NCBI GenBank assembly: GCA_902494035.1
Contig: CABURV010000079.1
Location: 1-7,128, forward strand
Length of the DNA stretch: 7,128 nucleotides
DNA from: an uncultured Collinsella sp.
Lineage (GTDB): Bacteria > Actinomycetota > Coriobacteriia > Coriobacteriales > Coriobacteriaceae
Direction of reading: 5' to 3'
Under the pieces are notes generated by a model that worked only from the letters and a program-made list of their open reading frames with translations, searched no databases and had not been told where the DNA came from. The translations under genes and the position numbers were made by a program. Positions 1 through 5,599 of the stretch are shown here, one piece after another. Position 1 is the stretch's first letter. Every line of letters starts with the position of its first letter.

Positions 1-550
1 CGGGGGAGTTGACCACGCAGCCCGCTGCGCCCTGCATCTCGGAGACAGCTGCCATCTGCACGGAGCGCTTACCGGTCGTAGTTCCGCCGCCTACGCCCAC
101 AAAGACCGGGCACTCGGCGACGGTCAACAGCGCCTGCGTAATGGCCGGCTGCGGCGTGAAGGGGTAAACGGCAAAGACAGCATCGGCATTGGAGTTGCGG
201 ATGACGGCCACGTCGGTGGTGTAAATGAGCGACTTGATGCGTCGACCGAAGAGCGTAAAGCCGCTGGCCTCCTCGATCTCGTCGGGCATGCGAAGGGCCG
301 CCTTGCGCAAACGCCCGTCGATGGGCAGCGGTTCCATGGGGAGCAGTCCGTTGGGGGTCACGGCTACCTGGGGCTCGGTGAACTCGTCTGCGAGCTCGAC
401 CTCGGAGAAATCGACCGAGGCGACGATATCCTCGTGAACCTCGGCGGGCACATCGATGGGAGCTTGGTCGTTTGCCGCGGCAGGCGTGTCGAAGGAGCTG
501 GTGCCGACGAAGGCGTCGACGCGCTCATTTAGATCGTTGAGGGTATCCAT
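1..550 (-). CDS. Conserved uncharacterised protein ('hydrolase'-type family), 5' part only
   Basis: This gene begins at 550 and runs off the left edge, so only the first 183 residues are visible. Residues about 79-183 look like a conserved bacterial family that I recall being annotated only as 'hydrolase' or hypothetical. Recognisable stretches are IDGRLRKAALRMPDEIEEAS, a segment around IKSLIYTTDVAVIRNSNADA, AVYPFTPQPAITQAL, and a glycine-rich GVGGGTTTGKR at about 152-162. The alternating hydrophobic strands and Gly-rich turn would suit a phosphate-binding barrel or Rossmann-like fold, but that is a guess, and the true reaction is unknown to me. Residues 1-78 are an acidic, low-complexity extension with about 18 Asp/Glu against one Arg, which I do not expect in the family. 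An in-frame stop at 563-565 limits the start, and 550 is the first ATG after it. There is no clear Shine-Dalgarno before it, while a TAGAAT box ends 9 nt upstream, so the mRNA may be nearly leaderless. Confidence 0.7.
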   Translation of the reverse strand, partial: MDTLNDLNERVDAFVGTSSFDTPAAANDQAPIDVPAEVHEDIVASVDFSEVELADEFTEPQVAVTPNGLLPMEPLPIDGRLRKAALRMPDEIEEASGFTLFGRRIKSLIYTTDVAVIRNSNADAVFAVYPFTPQPAITQALLTVAECPVFVGVGGGTTTGKRSVQMAAVSEMQGAAGCVVNSP

Positions 551-559
551 GGAGGCTCG

Positions 560-565
560 ATTCTA
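560..565 (-). promoter_or_regulatory. Candidate -10 box for the leftward gene starting at 550
   Basis: Read on the minus strand this is TAGAAT, a 5/6 match to TATAAT, ending 9 nt before the ATG at 550. A start site about 7 nt downstream would give an mRNA with almost no 5' leader, which fits the missing Shine-Dalgarno. I see no good -35 box at the usual spacing, so the call is tentative. Confidence 0.35.
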
Positions 566-580
566 TGTGATGACGGCCGG

Positions 581-601
581 CGCTATGCAGCCGGAATAGC
601 G
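581..601. repeat. Imperfectly spaced dyad CGCTAT-N9-ATAGCG
   Basis: Six-base arms at 581-586 and 596-601 are perfect reverse complements separated by 9 bases. The dyad lies where the -35 region of the leftward gene (start 550) would be, between two divergent genes, so it could be an operator. A second short inverted repeat, CCGGC/GCCGG at 577-581 and 590-594, overlaps it. No regulator can be named from this. Confidence 0.3.
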
Positions 602-700
602 AATGCTAAATCGTTTGACGAGTTGATTTTTCCCCGCCGTGCCATCCGTTAGACCGAAGGGCCGGCGAACGTGAAGGAGCTGTGGTGGCGGGTATCGAGG

Positions 701-709
701 TGCTATCTT
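701..709 (+). promoter_or_regulatory. Candidate extended -10 promoter for the small membrane protein
   Basis: TGCTATCTT is an extended -10 (TG-N-TATCTT) about 32 nt before the ATG at 742, leaving room for a short leader that carries the Shine-Dalgarno. The -35 region is poor. A similar TGCTAGGAT lies upstream of queA at 5555-5563, which slightly supports both as promoters. Confidence 0.35.
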
Positions 710-728
710 GAAAGTCCCGTTTAAAAGA

Positions 729-735
729 GAGGTGA
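729..735 (+). promoter_or_regulatory. Strong Shine-Dalgarno for the 742 small ORF
   Basis: GAGGTGA is a seven-base perfect match to the 16S anti-Shine-Dalgarno and sits 6 nt before the ATG at 742. It is the best ribosome binding site in the window and is the main reason to accept the short ORF as a gene. Confidence 0.75.
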
Positions 736-741
736 CGCGGT

Positions 742-912
742 ATGGAATTGGCAGCAATGTTTGGCTCGATTGGCCTGTGTGTGGCCGCAATCGTTGCCGC
801 CGCGGTCATCTACTTTGTGGTCACGGCCATTAAGGGCAAAAGGGCCGAACGCAAGGAGCGCGCGATGCTTAAACAGCATCGCGACCAGCAGGGCAAACGC
901 GCACAGAGATAG
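742..912 (+). CDS. Small single-pass membrane protein, 56 aa
   Basis: This ORF encodes 56 residues and starts at the ATG placed 6 nt after a strong GAGGTGA ribosome binding site. Residues about 8-29 are a continuous hydrophobic stretch (around GLCVAAIVAAAVIYFVV) long enough for one membrane helix. Residues 30-56 are strongly basic, with 11 Lys/Arg against 3 Asp/Glu, including KGKRAERKER. By the positive-inside rule the tail should face the cytoplasm, with the short N-terminus outside. There is no lipobox or cleavage site that would suggest export. It faces away from the gene at 550 and converges on the methyltransferase gene, whose stop lies only 24 nt beyond its own. I do not recognise a family. 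It could be a membrane-anchored accessory protein or a small-protein regulator, but nothing in the sequence decides this. Confidence 0.7.
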   Translation: MELAAMFGSIGLCVAAIVAAAVIYFVVTAIKGKRAERKERAMLKQHRDQQGKRAQR

Positions 913-936
913 CTTGTTGAGTTTTGGATCCGTGCG

Positions 937-2040
937 CTAGCTGCGTTTTCGAATCAGGGCAATGTAGAAGCCCTCAAAGTCGCGGCTAGGCGGAATGGTC
1001 AGCGTGCCGGGCAGGCCGTTGGCGATGGCCGATACCTGACCCGCGGCGATTGCCTCGGTCAGGGCGTTGGACTCGATGCGCGGCTCCTCACCAGCTTCCT
1101 GGGCGCGGCGTGCTTCGCTTTCGCTTGGCGTGCCGTCGAGGGGGATGAGCTCGCAGTCCATGTGCTTGTCGAGGGCTTCTTGCAGGGCGTCCTCGTTTTC
1201 CTGCGGCAAGATCGAACAAGTCGAATAGACGAGCGTGCCGCCCGGTTTGAGGGCTCCCATGGCGCGGTCCAGAAGCGCGCGCTGCGAGCGGGCGCACTTG
1301 CCAAGCAGCTGCTCGGTCAGGCCGCGCAGGCTTTTCTCGTTGCCGCTGATGACGGTGCCTGTGCCGGTGCAAGGAGCGTCGAGCAGGATGCGGTCAAAGC
1401 GGAAGAACTCGTCGAGCTCGCGTGCGTCGATGCGCATGACGGGCACGTTTTTGGCACCCTGGCGATGGAGGTTTGACTCGAGCTTTTCGGCGCGGGGAAT
1501 GCTCATCTCGCAGGCTGTGAGATGAGCCTGGCCCTGGGTGAGGGCGGTGATCTGCGTCGTCTTGCCGCCAGGGGCTGCGCACATGTCCAGGATGTCCTCG
1601 CCTGCCTGGGCGCCCAACACCAAAGGCGGCATCATGGACGACAGGCTCTGTAGGTAGATCTTGCCGTCGCGGTAGATGTCGAGATCCCACAGATCGGAAA
1701 CCTGGGCCTCGGGCAGGATAAAGGCGTCTGGGTACCAGGCGACGGGGTAGTGGGCGATGCCGGCGGCATCGAGCGCCGCAGCGATGTCCTCGGCGGTTGC
1801 CTTGAGCGTGTTGGCGCGCAGCGTGACCGGGCGTGTGACCGCGGCGCCAAAGCCCTCGATCATGAGCTCGGCATCGGCGGGGGCATAGGCGCCGGCGACC
1901 GTGTCGACCATAAAGCGCGGCAGGTCGGCGGCGCAGGGAAGGGCGGCAAGCTGGTCGGAAAGTTCGGTAGCAGCAAACTGCCTGAGCTTGAGCTCGGGCT
2001 TAACCTGCTTTTTTTGCTTACGACGACGCGGCTTGGACAT
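937..2040 (-). CDS. RsmB/NOP (NSUN) family SAM-dependent RNA cytosine-C5 methyltransferase
   Basis: This 367-residue protein belongs to the NOL1/NOP2/Sun RNA m5C methyltransferases, which transfer a methyl group from SAM to C5 of cytosine in rRNA or tRNA. Visible features are a Lys/Arg-rich N-terminus (residues 2-20), the family RANTLK segment at 75-80, the SAM-binding motif DMCAAPGGKTTQ at 152-163, motif IV DAPCTGTGT at 221-229 (Cys224), and motif VI YSTCSILPQENE at 272-283 (Cys275, the expected covalent nucleophile). The C-terminus ends with the usual FEGFYIALIRK. It has no NusB-like N-terminal domain as in RsmB and no long C-terminal extension as in E. coli RsmF, so the exact target base cannot be assigned. 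The start is supported by AAGGA at 2048-2052, 7 nt upstream. It lies 59 nt downstream of the MetRS-like gene on the same strand and is probably co-transcribed with it. Confidence 0.9.
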   Translation of the reverse strand: MSKPRRRKQKKQVKPELKLRQFAATELSDQLAALPCAADLPRFMVDTVAGAYAPADAELMIEGFGAAVTRPVTLRANTLKATAEDIAAALDAAGIAHYPVAWYPDAFILPEAQVSDLWDLDIYRDGKIYLQSLSSMMPPLVLGAQAGEDILDMCAAPGGKTTQITALTQGQAHLTACEMSIPRAEKLESNLHRQGAKNVPVMRIDARELDEFFRFDRILLDAPCTGTGTVISGNEKSLRGLTEQLLGKCARSQRALLDRAMGALKPGGTLVYSTCSILPQENEDALQEALDKHMDCELIPLDGTPSESEARRAQEAGEEPRIESNALTEAIAAGQVSAIANGLPGTLTIPPSRDFEGFYIALIRKRS

Positions 2041-2047
2041 CCGTCTT

Positions 2048-2052
2048 TCCTT
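2048..2052 (-). promoter_or_regulatory. Shine-Dalgarno for the RNA methyltransferase gene
   Basis: On the minus strand this is AAGGA, 7 nt before the ATG at 2040. It fixes the start of the methyltransferase and shows the gene can be translated independently of the upstream MetRS-like gene. Confidence 0.6.
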
Positions 2053-2078
2053 CCCGTCCCAAATTGACTACTTTCCGG

Positions 2079-2098
2079 GCACGCCGCTGCTGGCGTGC
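2079..2098 (-). terminator. Perfect 7-bp hairpin between the MetRS-like gene and the methyltransferase gene
   Basis: GCACGCC and GGCGTGC flank a six-base loop, starting just one base past the TAA stop at 2100-2102. No U-run follows on the minus strand, so it is not a classical intrinsic terminator. It may be a partial terminator, a processing site or a 3'-end stabiliser that sets different levels of the two proteins. It is labelled terminator only as the nearest category. Confidence 0.35.
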
Positions 2099-2099
2099 T

Positions 2100-4250
2100 T
2101 TAGTACTGGCTCTCGTGCTTGCTGAAGAAATCGAAGCGCGGGGGCAGCGGCTTCACGCGGTGCTCACCGGGCTTCTCGCCCAGGCTCTCCACAAACTCGT
2201 CCGTGGAGGCAAAGACGTTATCCCAGCTAAAGAAGGCGACCGGATCGACGTCGAAGTACTCACAGATGAGCTCGCAGCCGGCCGGGACGATGCCGTGCAT
2301 GAGCACGGTCGCCACACGCAGCTCGGCAAAGGCGTCGACGAGGGCCTGCGTCATGGCGGCGTTGGCTGGCTCACCCTCGAGCTTGTTGGCGGCCTTGGAG
2401 GTGTCGCTCCAGCGCTTGTTGGCGGCGCGCAGGTAGTCGTCGCACACGGCAAGCGCGCGGTGCGTCTCGAACTTGTACATGGCCTGCTCAAAGGCGAGGG
2501 CTGCCTGTTGGGCGGCTTCGACCACGGTGTCAGAAGCGGCACCGGCGGGGATGCAGCCGTTGCGGTAGGGGCTCTCGTCGCCTTCCTTGACGGCGACGCC
2601 GTAGAAGCAGCTGCGGGCCAGGCGGTTGAACACGCCGGTCAGCAGCGCGCTCTCCTTAAGGGCCGGGTCGATAACGCGCTTGTCGTCGCAGGCGCGCACC
2701 TCGATGCCGTCCTTGTCCTTGCCGGTCACACGCGTGTCGTATGCCTTAGGGCTAAAGCTCACCGGCTTCTCGGACAGGCCGAGCGACAGCCAATGCGCGC
2801 GCATCTGCTCGCAGGTGTAGTGGTCGAGCAGGTCGTCTGCCGGCGGGGGAGGCGTCTGCGAGGACGAGCTGGCCTTTTTGCCCATGTAGAGCAGGTGATA
2901 GCAGGCGCTGACGGTGCTCTGCGTGAGGTTCCAACCCAGGGCCTCCCACATGGCGGTCTGCGCGATGCAGTAGAAGTAGATGTTGTCCTGGCCGATGAAC
3001 TGGTAGATCTGAGCGTCGTCAGAGCACCACCAGTCGCGCCAGTCGAGCGAGCTGTGCTGGTAGGTGGGCGCGGGCACCTGCGTGGAGTCGGCAGCGGGCT
3101 CGCCCATGAGGGCGGCATCCTGGGCGGCGACGCCCTCGGTTACGCCGGCGGCCTTGGCATCGCGCGCGAGCACGGTACGCGTATAGCTGATGGGCGCCCA
3201 CAGGCTCTCGGGCCAGCACCAGCAGGTGACGTCGGAGACGCCATCGACCTCGGGCACCGGAACGCCCCAGTCGATGTTGCCGGTGATGCGGAAGGGCACG
3301 AGCGCCTTGCCGCTGCGGAAGCGCACGCCACCGTTGGCGAGCACTACGTGGGCATCGTCGCGCTCCTTCCAACTGGGGAAGGTGACGGTAAAGCTGCTCT
3401 TGTTGCCCTCGGGCTCCAGCACGGTGTGCTCGGGAAGCTGGTCCTCGACGGCGTCGAAGGCCTCGCGGAACTTGTTCTGGATATAGAGCTGGGCCGGCAG
3501 CAGCCACTCCTCCATAGTCTTGGAGACCACGGAGCGAACCTGCGGGTTCTGGGCGAGCTTGGCGGTATAGGTCTTCATAAAGTCGAGGTAGGCCGGCAGG
3601 TCGAAGTAGAGGTTGTCTACCGGGCGCAGCTCGGGCACCTCGCCGGTGAGCTGGCTCTTGGGCGCGATAAGCTCCTCGGGCTCAAACTGGTGGCCCAGAT
3701 CGCACTCGTCGGCATAAGCCTTCTCGGACTTGCAGCCCTGGATGGGGCAGCGGCCGATCACCTGGCGGCCGTTGAGGAACGTGCCGGCCTTGGCATCGTA
3801 GAACTGCAGCGTGGAGCGCTTGGAGATGGTGCCCTGCTCGTGCAGGCGCTTGATAATTTCGGCGGTTACCTCGTTGTGAATCTGCGCAGCCGGCTCAAGG
3901 CCCGAGCCGCCGTAGATGTCGCAGCTGATGTTGTAGTTGTTGAGGGTCGCGGCCTGGCGGGAGTGATTGGACTCGACATACTCGCTAATGGACTTGTCGT
4001 AGCCTTCGTTCTCCTTGAGCTTGCGGTAGCTCTCCATGATGGGCGAGCCATAGCAGTCGGTGCCCGAGGTGAAGATGACGTTCTCGCGGCCCAGGCGGTC
4101 GCGCAGGAAGCGGGCGAAGAAGTCGGCAGGGACAAAGACGCCGCCAACGTGGCCAAAGTGAAGACCCTTGTTGCCGTAGGGCTCGCCGGCGGTAACGATG
4201 GCGCGGCGAGGCCAGCTGGGACGGTCGTTCATGGAGTATTTGGATGCCAT
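2100..4250 (-). CDS. metG: Methionyl-tRNA synthetase family protein (class I tRNA ligase) with degenerate KMSKS
   Basis: With the start at 4250 the protein has 716 residues and follows the MetRS domain plan. The HIGH motif is present as HFGH (31-34), followed by GTDCYGSPI (63-71). A zinc-knuckle-like segment follows with C168, C173, C183 and H187, so the fourth ligand looks like His instead of Cys. QFYDAKAGTFL and LIAPKSQLTGE match the MetRS connective region. Further on are GNIDWGVPVP (324-333) and FIGQDNIYFY (418-427). The expected KMSKS loop is instead YMGKKASSSSQTPPPP, with KKASSSS at 458-464. The anticodon-domain helix near ANKRW ends in W614. There is no C-terminal EMAP-like tRNA-binding domain. 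The start is chosen because AAGGAG (4255-4260) precedes ATG 4250. An in-frame ATG at 4343 lies upstream of a likely promoter. It could be the cell's working MetRS or a divergent paralogue; a canonical metG elsewhere cannot be excluded. Confidence 0.8.
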   Translation of the reverse strand: MASKYSMNDRPSWPRRAIVTAGEPYGNKGLHFGHVGGVFVPADFFARFLRDRLGRENVIFTSGTDCYGSPIMESYRKLKENEGYDKSISEYVESNHSRQAATLNNYNISCDIYGGSGLEPAAQIHNEVTAEIIKRLHEQGTISKRSTLQFYDAKAGTFLNGRQVIGRCPIQGCKSEKAYADECDLGHQFEPEELIAPKSQLTGEVPELRPVDNLYFDLPAYLDFMKTYTAKLAQNPQVRSVVSKTMEEWLLPAQLYIQNKFREAFDAVEDQLPEHTVLEPEGNKSSFTVTFPSWKERDDAHVVLANGGVRFRSGKALVPFRITGNIDWGVPVPEVDGVSDVTCWCWPESLWAPISYTRTVLARDAKAAGVTEGVAAQDAALMGEPAADSTQVPAPTYQHSSLDWRDWWCSDDAQIYQFIGQDNIYFYCIAQTAMWEALGWNLTQSTVSACYHLLYMGKKASSSSQTPPPPADDLLDHYTCEQMRAHWLSLGLSEKPVSFSPKAYDTRVTGKDKDGIEVRACDDKRVIDPALKESALLTGVFNRLARSCFYGVAVKEGDESPYRNGCIPAGAASDTVVEAAQQAALAFEQAMYKFETHRALAVCDDYLRAANKRWSDTSKAANKLEGEPANAAMTQALVDAFAELRVATVLMHGIVPAGCELICEYFDVDPVAFFSWDNVFASTDEFVESLGEKPGEHRVKPLPPRFDFFSKHESQY

Positions 4251-4254
4251 GGGA

Positions 4255-4260
4255 CTCCTT
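4255..4260 (-). promoter_or_regulatory. Shine-Dalgarno deciding the MetRS-like start at 4250
   Basis: Read on the minus strand this is AAGGAG, 4 nt before the ATG at 4250. It is a good match at close spacing, and it argues against the alternative start at 4343, which would add 31 Arg/Pro-rich residues unlike a MetRS N-terminus. Confidence 0.65.
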
Positions 4261-4331
4261 CGCATATGGTGAGGGCGCGGCCGGGCGCGGGGCTCGGCGG
4301 CGCGGTGGTCAATTCGTGCATATCGTTCGAC

Positions 4332-4337
4332 ATTATC
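4332..4337 (-). promoter_or_regulatory. Candidate -10 box for the MetRS-like gene
   Basis: On the minus strand this reads GATAAT, a 5/6 match to TATAAT, in an otherwise very GC-rich intergenic stretch. It would place the transcript start near 4325 and give a leader of about 75 nt before the ATG at 4250. That leader is too short for a T-box. The -35 region is weak. Confidence 0.4.
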
Positions 4338-4368
4338 GCACATGCGGGCGGGTGCGTGGCAGGGGCGC

Positions 4369-4374
4369 TATCCT
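4369..4374 (+). promoter_or_regulatory. Candidate -10 box for the zincin gene, implying a leaderless mRNA
   Basis: TATCCT ends 8 nt before the ATG at 4383, and no Shine-Dalgarno lies in between. If this is the promoter, transcription starts within a few bases of the start codon. No clear -35 is present, so the call rests on position and hexamer only. Confidence 0.35.
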
Positions 4375-4382
4375 AAGATGCT

Positions 4383-4949
4383 ATGAATGAGATTTCCAAC
4401 ATACATGCGTTTGAGGACGAGGATTTTCTGCACGCTTGCTTCGTGTGGGGGATGGTCGTAGTCGGCGTGTTTGCCGTGTGCCTGGTGCCGGTGTTTATGC
4501 TGCTGGGCGGGCCTGCAGACTTGGATGCGGCTGACGCGGGCGGCTGGATGGCTGTCGTGGGCTGGATAGTCGGCTTGGCTGCGGTTTCTGCGGCTTCATT
4601 TGCCGTGCACGAGCTGGTGCACGGTGTGTTTTTTAAGCTGCTGGCGCCTGCGGGCGCGAAGGTGACCTTTGGGGCGAATCGCGAGACGGCGATGATTTAT
4701 GCCTGCGCCGAAGGCGTTGTGTATTCGCGCCGGCGGTACATGGCGGTTTGCCTGGCGCCGACGGTTGTTGTGACGACAACGCTTGCCCTGGGGTTTGCGT
4801 TTTCGGGCTATTCGCTGCTGTGCTATCTGGCTGCCGGCTTGCATTTGTCGGGCTGTGTAGGCGACTGGTATTACGTGCGGACCATTTTGCGCGACCGCCG
4901 CATTGTCGCCTGCGAGGATACGTCCTTTGGCGTGCGCTTTTTTGGGTGA
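4383..4949 (+). CDS. DUF3267-like integral membrane zincin (putative metallopeptidase)
   Basis: This 188-residue protein has hydrophobic segments at about 20-42, 55-76, 119-140 and 143-160, so it is probably a four-helix membrane protein. The zinc-peptidase signature HELVH (76-80, HExxH) sits at the end of the second segment and is followed by GVFFKLLAP, as in DUF3267 putative zincins. Glu77 would be the catalytic base, His76 and His80 zinc ligands, and a GD pair at 160-161 may supply the third ligand, as in site-2-protease-like enzymes. The substrate is unknown. The ATG at 4383 has no Shine-Dalgarno, and a TATCCT box lies just upstream. The stop at 4947-4949 overlaps the ribosome binding site of queH, so the two genes are almost certainly co-transcribed and may be translationally coupled. 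The pairing with a queuosine gene does not by itself suggest a shared function. Confidence 0.8.
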   Translation: MNEISNIHAFEDEDFLHACFVWGMVVVGVFAVCLVPVFMLLGGPADLDAADAGGWMAVVGWIVGLAAVSAASFAVHELVHGVFFKLLAPAGAKVTFGANRETAMIYACAEGVVYSRRRYMAVCLAPTVVVTTTLALGFAFSGYSLLCYLAAGLHLSGCVGDWYYVRTILRDRRIVACEDTSFGVRFFG

Positions 4950-4953
4950 GGAG
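4948..4953 (+). promoter_or_regulatory. Shine-Dalgarno deciding the queH start at 4960
   Basis: GAGGAG overlaps the TGA stop of the upstream zincin gene. It abuts the ATG at 4954 with no gap but lies 6 nt before the ATG at 4960, so 4960 is the better start. The overlap suggests translational coupling. Confidence 0.65.
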
Positions 4954-4959
4954 ATGTTG

Positions 4960-5535
4960 ATGAAGCCGTTGTTGTTGCACGCCTGCTGTGCGCCGTGCTC
5001 TCTTGAGCCGGTCCGCCTGCTGCGCGAGGAAGGGTTTGAGCCCACAATCTGCTGGACAAACCCCAATATTCAGCCGCACGATGAATGGCAGCGGCGTTTG
5101 GACGAGCTGCGCCGGTGGTGTGCCGATGGCGACATCGAGCTTATCGAGGCGGGGGAGGACCGGGAGCGCTGGGAGGCCGGCGTGGCCCCGCTGGGCGCCG
5201 ATCGAGCCCGTCGCTGTCGCGCATGCTATGCCCTGCGTCTGGCCGAGGCATGCCGTGTGGCCCAGGAGCGCGGGTTTGAGTTTGTGGGCACGACGCTCGC
5301 CGTCTCGCCGTACCAGCTGTTCGATACCTGCAATGACGTGCTTGAGCGCTTGGCGGCGGCACATGGGCTCACCCCGGTGATTCGCGATTTTCGCCCGTAT
5401 TACCCCGAGGCGACACGCCGTTCGCGCGAGCTGGGCATGTACAGGCAGAATTACTGCGGCTGCCGCTTCTCGGCTGTCGAGGCGGCCATGGACCGCGCCC
5501 GCATCCGCGACGAGCGCAAAGCCGCCAAAAAGTAG
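4960..5535 (+). CDS. queH: Epoxyqueuosine reductase QueH
   Basis: QueH (formerly DUF208) carries out the last step of queuosine synthesis, reducing epoxyqueuosine in tRNA to queuosine; it replaces the unrelated cobalamin-dependent QueG. The 191-residue protein shows all family signatures: LLLHACCAPC near the N-terminus (Cys9, Cys10, Cys13), TNPNIQP at 33-39, RRCRACYALR at 84-93 (Cys86, Cys89), TTLAVSPYQ at 111-119, and YRQNYCGC at 161-168 (Cys166, Cys168). The family uses such cysteines for an iron-sulfur cluster and a neighbouring metal site. The length is normal for QueH, and nothing essential appears missing. The start at 4960 is preferred over in-frame starts at 4903 and 4954 because of Shine-Dalgarno spacing and because the family begins just before LLLHACC. 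queA follows 64 nt downstream on the same strand and makes the substrate for this enzyme. Confidence 0.95.
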   Translation: MKPLLLHACCAPCSLEPVRLLREEGFEPTICWTNPNIQPHDEWQRRLDELRRWCADGDIELIEAGEDRERWEAGVAPLGADRARRCRACYALRLAEACRVAQERGFEFVGTTLAVSPYQLFDTCNDVLERLAAAHGLTPVIRDFRPYYPEATRRSRELGMYRQNYCGCRFSAVEAAMDRARIRDERKAAKK

Positions 5536-5554
5536 TTCATTTGGGACGTCAGCC

Positions 5555-5563
5555 TGCTAGGAT
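5555..5563 (+). promoter_or_regulatory. Candidate extended -10 promoter upstream of queA
   Basis: TGCTAGGAT is an extended -10 (TG-N-TAGGAT) in the queH-queA gap. A poor -35, TTCATT at 5536-5541, sits 16 nt upstream. It would give queA a leader of about 30 nt, so queA may have its own transcript besides read-through from queH. The leader is too short for a preQ1 riboswitch. Confidence 0.35.
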
Positions 5564-5585
5564 GTAGAGCGGACTTTAGCTATAT

Positions 5586-5591
5586 AAGGAG
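5586..5591 (+). promoter_or_regulatory. Shine-Dalgarno deciding the GTG start of queA
   Basis: AAGGAG lies 8 nt before GTG 5600 and 14 nt before the in-frame ATG 5606. The spacing favours the GTG, although only two residues differ. Confidence 0.65.
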
Positions 5592-5599
5592 AATCCGAC

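Noticed and set aside
563..809. Two short minus-strand open frames across the divergent intergenic region
   Set aside because: They overlap the well-supported small gene at 742, lack ribosome binding sites and give Pro/Arg/Thr-rich products typical of non-coding frames.
4251..4332. A T-box leader before the MetRS-like gene
   Set aside because: The predicted leader is about 75 nt. It has no T-box consensus, specifier stem or terminator.
4251..4343. Upstream ATG at 4343 extending the MetRS-like protein by 31 residues
   Set aside because: The extension is Arg/Pro-rich and not MetRS-like. A good AAGGAG precedes ATG 4250, and a likely -10 box (4332-4337) lies downstream of the 4343 ATG.
2064..4376. 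A 770-codon open frame on the plus strand, antisense to the MetRS-like gene
   Set aside because: It is in codon register with the real gene and stays open because that gene avoids TTA, CTA and TCA codons, as expected at high GC. Its translation is Gly/Ala/Val/Leu-rich with no recognisable domain and no ribosome binding site.
4903..4959. Longer queH starting at 4903 or 4954
   Set aside because: The 4903 start would overlap the zincin gene and add residues not seen in QueH. At 4954 the Shine-Dalgarno has no spacing. ATG 4960 has a 6-nt spacing.
5536..5599. A preQ1 riboswitch before queA
   Set aside because: The gap is 64 nt, with a candidate promoter inside it, and I see no H-type pseudoknot pattern of C-rich loop and A-rich tail placed before the start.
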